Assembly (NCBI GenBank): GCA_030598025.1
Contig: JAUVQS010000057.1
Coordinates: forward strand, 1 to 8,660
Direction: 5' to 3'
Origin: Acidimicrobiia bacterium
GTDB lineage: Bacteria; Actinomycetota; Acidimicrobiia; Spongiisociales; JAHEDJ01
Length of the DNA: 8,660 nucleotides
In this document: piece by piece, positions 6,932 through 8,660 of the stretch
Layout of the letters: every line of letters starts with the position of its first letter
Numbering within the stretch: the first letter of the stretch is position 1
Notes under the pieces: generated by a model
What the model saw: the letters and a program-made list of their open reading frames with translations, nothing else
Databases searched by the model: none
What the model was told of the DNA's origin: nothing
Position numbers and translations under genes: made by a program

Positions 6932-8416
6932 ATGAGCGACAGATTGAGGAATTTCGACGAGGGAATCGGGATCGTAACTGCGGTAATCGTCGCATTCATC
7001 GTGTTCAGCCTTGGGGCGGTTTGGTATTCGATTTCCGTTCACGAGATCGATGAGACAACATTCGATACACACCGTACGACGGCTCTGCACGTAGCCGACG
7101 GAGGTGTTCGCGAAGCGATGTATCAGTTATCCGAGACCACGCTCAACAGCGAGCCCTTCTGGACGGGTTCGGGTACCGATGCGGGCGGAAACTGCGCTGT
7201 TTCTACAGTGACGTCTGAGGTAGGTGGGGTTCCGAAGCCGCTGGGGCAGTACTGGGTTCAGGTGACCGATTCGACTCCTGCCGACCTCACGGATTCCCGC
7301 TACTTCATCGAAGCGTGGGGCTGGTCACGGGATACGGCGTCACGTCAACGAACTATGAGGAAGATCGAACAGGAAGTCGACATATCCAGCGAACGTGGTT
7401 TTGTGTACGCACTCTTCGCGGCCTCCGGTGGTATCGCAGCCGGCAACCAGAAGACCATCTACGGCGACGTGTACTCCGGCAACGACATAACCATCTCCAA
7501 CTACACAGAGATCTGGGCAAACGACGCGGGCTTCCCCGGTGAGGGAGATCTCACGACTGCAGGGACGCTCACGATTCCGGGTGGATCCAACCTCGAAGTT
7601 CAGGGCAATATCTTCGTCCAGGACTACATGAGCGACTCCGCCAATGGATCGTCCTATGGAGGCGACGTTACGGTCGCGGATGGCGGCGCGTATTTCAAGA
7701 AATCCACAGTGGTGGGCAAAGTCGGCCTCGGGGGTGACCTCGATCCGACTTCGAATCTGACCGCCGGTTCGCTGGCCACAGGCTTGCCCACTCTGGAACA
7801 CATAGCGTACGAACCTCTCCCAGGATTCGACTGGGCAGATATCGTGGCAGTCCATGGTGCCGCCCAGATCAACGGTGGAACCGGAGCGACCGGCCCGGTG
7901 TTCGAATGGACGACGTGGGGGCAGTTCGACGACTGGTTCAAGGCCAATCGGGATTCGATGTTCGGATGGCACCATGTTACAGACGCGGGATCCCACACCT
8001 GGAAGCTCTCGCAGGGTGGCTCGACCGAATGGTCGGATGATTTCATGTTGGTCTTTGACGGCAATCTCACCCTCGAGGGCGGCTCGAGTATTGGTGGCGC
8101 TGCCACGGCTCCGGTGATGCTCACGTTCGTAGCCGACACGGTGACATCAGATTTCCAGTTTGGGAAGAACCTTTCGTCGAGTGATGACCTCCAATATGTG
8201 GTGTACTCAAAGGGGACGGTCGGGGCTTCGAACCTGACGAAGATCTACGGTGTCGTTTACGGCGAGGCCGATAACTCGGCTAACAAGCTCGAGGTTCACT
8301 TTCGACCGCCGCCGAGCGACATCGGATTCACTTTCCCGACAACACTGCGCGTCATGGCTCAACCGCTCGTGTGGCGTGAAGTGCCGGACGGTGTGTTGCC
8401 CTGTCCGTTGCCGTAG
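6932..8416 (+). CDS. PilX/GspK-like pilus assembly protein with long repetitive passenger region
   Basis: The 494-residue product starts with a short leader (MSDRLRNFDEG), then IGIVTAVIVAFIVFSLGAVW, a single hydrophobic helix. RTTALHVADGGVREAMYQL (48-66) follows and matches the helix after the membrane segment in PilX and GspK proteins (consensus-like AlyaAEaGv.eAl..L). If cleavage occurs after Gly11, mature position 5 is Thr16, so the usual Glu is missing, as in GspK. From about residue 155 to 450 the sequence is rich in Gly, Asn, Thr and Ser, with short beta-like periods such as KTIYGDVYSGNDITISNYTEI, LTIPGGSNLEVQGNIFV and GDVTVADGGAYFKKSTVVG. This resembles a beta-solenoid or bactofilin-like shape; it is a visual judgement, not a family match. 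The two cysteines, Cys88 and Cys491, are far apart and might clamp the C-terminus to the head. It lies 9 bases after the PilW-like gene. Confidence 0.8.
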   Translation: MSDRLRNFDEGIGIVTAVIVAFIVFSLGAVWYSISVHEIDETTFDTHRTTALHVADGGVREAMYQLSETTLNSEPFWTGSGTDAGGNCAVSTVTSEVGGVPKPLGQYWVQVTDSTPADLTDSRYFIEAWGWSRDTASRQRTMRKIEQEVDISSERGFVYALFAASGGIAAGNQKTIYGDVYSGNDITISNYTEIWANDAGFPGEGDLTTAGTLTIPGGSNLEVQGNIFVQDYMSDSANGSSYGGDVTVADGGAYFKKSTVVGKVGLGGDLDPTSNLTAGSLATGLPTLEHIAYEPLPGFDWADIVAVHGAAQINGGTGATGPVFEWTTWGQFDDWFKANRDSMFGWHHVTDAGSHTWKLSQGGSTEWSDDFMLVFDGNLTLEGGSSIGGAATAPVMLTFVADTVTSDFQFGKNLSSSDDLQYVVYSKGTVGASNLTKIYGVVYGEADNSANKLEVHFRPPPSDIGFTFPTTLRVMAQPLVWREVPDGVLPCPLP

Positions 8417-8419
8417 AGG

Positions 8420-8468
8420 AGCCTTTAGCCGTTAGCCCTCAGCCCTCAGCCATTGGCCTTGGGCACTG
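8420..8468 (+). repeat. Heptanucleotide tandem repeat, AGCCNNN units, decaying at the 3' end
   Basis: AGCC recurs at 8420, 8427, 8434, 8441 and 8448, exactly every 7 bases, with units AGCCTTT, AGCCGTT, AGCCCTC, AGCCCTC and AGCCATT. Two decayed units follow at 8455 (GGCCTTG) and 8462 (GGCACTG). The array starts 3 bases after the stop of the PilX-like gene. It shares the 7-base period with the array before apt but not its sequence, and it is less palindromic. No T-run or strong hairpin makes it an intrinsic terminator. Confidence 0.8.
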
Positions 8469-8478
8469 GCCGTGCGGC

Positions 8479-8484
8479 TAATCT
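8479..8484 (+). promoter_or_regulatory. Possible -10 element upstream of the metallo-hydrolase gene
   Basis: TAATCT fits the TANNNT form of a -10 box and ends 9 bases before the ATG at 8494. Transcription would then start about 0-3 bases before the ATG, giving a leaderless or near-leaderless message. This is consistent with the lack of a Shine-Dalgarno sequence before that ATG. No clear -35 box is visible; the corresponding region is the 3' end of the heptamer array. Confidence 0.35.
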
Positions 8485-8493
8485 GCGCGCTTC

Positions 8494-8660
8494 ATGTTGC
8501 TCGAATCTCGTTCTCTCTGGGTCGCTGAGACCAATACCTACGTGCTGGCGGTCGAATCCGGTGGTCCGGCCGTGATTATTGATGCGCCGCCCGACCCCAA
8601 AGGCATTGGTTCCCTGTTGGCGACGCACAATCTCTATCCGGCCGCACTGTTGCTCACGCA
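8494..8660 (+). CDS. Metallo-beta-lactamase-fold hydrolase, N-terminal fragment (3' truncated by window edge)
   Basis: The first 55 codons are visible. The product opens LLESRSLWVAETNTYVLAVE and continues with AVIIDAPPDPKGIGSLLA and YPAALLLT. The pattern xxNTYVL, then a hydrophobic strand plus IDAP, then a helix and LLLT, is the start of metallo-beta-lactamase-fold proteins of the glyoxalase-II type. The metal-binding HxHxDH motif should follow immediately, since the window ends on CA, the first two bases of a probable His codon. The zinc ligands therefore cannot be seen. In M. tuberculosis a protein of this kind (Rv2581c) lies between the rel region and hisS, so this is probably its counterpart with hisS further downstream; that is inference. 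No Shine-Dalgarno sequence precedes the ATG. Confidence 0.8.
   Translation, partial: MLLESRSLWVAETNTYVLAVESGGPAVIIDAPPDPKGIGSLLATHNLYPAALLLT

Noticed and set aside
7340..7996. Minus-strand open frame of 218 codons opposite the PilX-like gene
   Set aside because: It is antisense to a gene with a clear pilin-like N-terminus and a good start; the translated protein shows no recognisable domain or signal.
8452..8475. Hairpin terminator in the 3' end of the AGCC array (GGCC arms at 8455 and 8468)
   Set aside because: Only 4 bp of stem around a 9-base loop and no T-run.

Overview
The window is a chromosomal segment from a moderately GC-rich actinobacterium. An uncultured member of the Acidimicrobiia or a relative would fit, but that placement is inference. 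The first half has the order secD–secF–apt–rel, an order well known from Actinobacteria; in Mycobacterium tuberculosis secD, secF, apt and relA lie together, followed by ppiB, a glyoxalase-II-like metallo-hydrolase and hisS. The SecD fragment has the actinobacterial form of its key motif (TADSYIVYFER). All genes are on the + strand.

Layout: (1) 2-550, C-terminal part of SecD; (2) 547-1620, SecF, joined to secD by a 4-bp ATGA overlap; (3) 1621-1660, a 7-bp-period tandem repeat with strong inverted-repeat character; (4) 1667-2194, adenine phosphoribosyltransferase; (5) 2184-4379, full-length bifunctional Rel, overlapping apt by 11 bp; (6) a 72-bp gap; (7) 4452-8416, a tight three-gene cassette of prepilin-like proteins resembling PilV, PilW and PilX/GspK; (8) 8420-8468, a second 7-bp-period tandem repeat of unrelated sequence; (9) 8494 to the window end, the start of a metallo-beta-lactamase-fold hydrolase.

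SecDF drives late steps of Sec-dependent export with the proton-motive force. Apt salvages adenine using PRPP. Rel makes and degrades (p)ppGpp. These housekeeping genes are ordinary. The part worth attention is the pilin cassette, which sits between rel and the metallo-hydrolase, where M. tuberculosis has only ppiB. It encodes no assembly ATPase, platform protein, prepilin peptidase or PilY1-like adhesin, so it would need type IV pilus or pseudopilus machinery encoded elsewhere. Two of the three proteins are far larger than usual minor pilins: the PilV-like protein has about 415 extra C-terminal residues, and the PilX-like protein carries a long Gly/Asn/Thr-rich, beta-solenoid-like region. Each of the three has exactly two cysteines. 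A plausible but unproven reading is a priming or tip complex of minor pilins that carries its own surface-exposed passenger domains.

No tRNA, rRNA, CRISPR array, insertion sequence or convincing intrinsic terminator was seen. Shine-Dalgarno sequences are evident only before secF and the PilX-like gene; the other starts depend on coupling to an upstream gene or may be leaderless.
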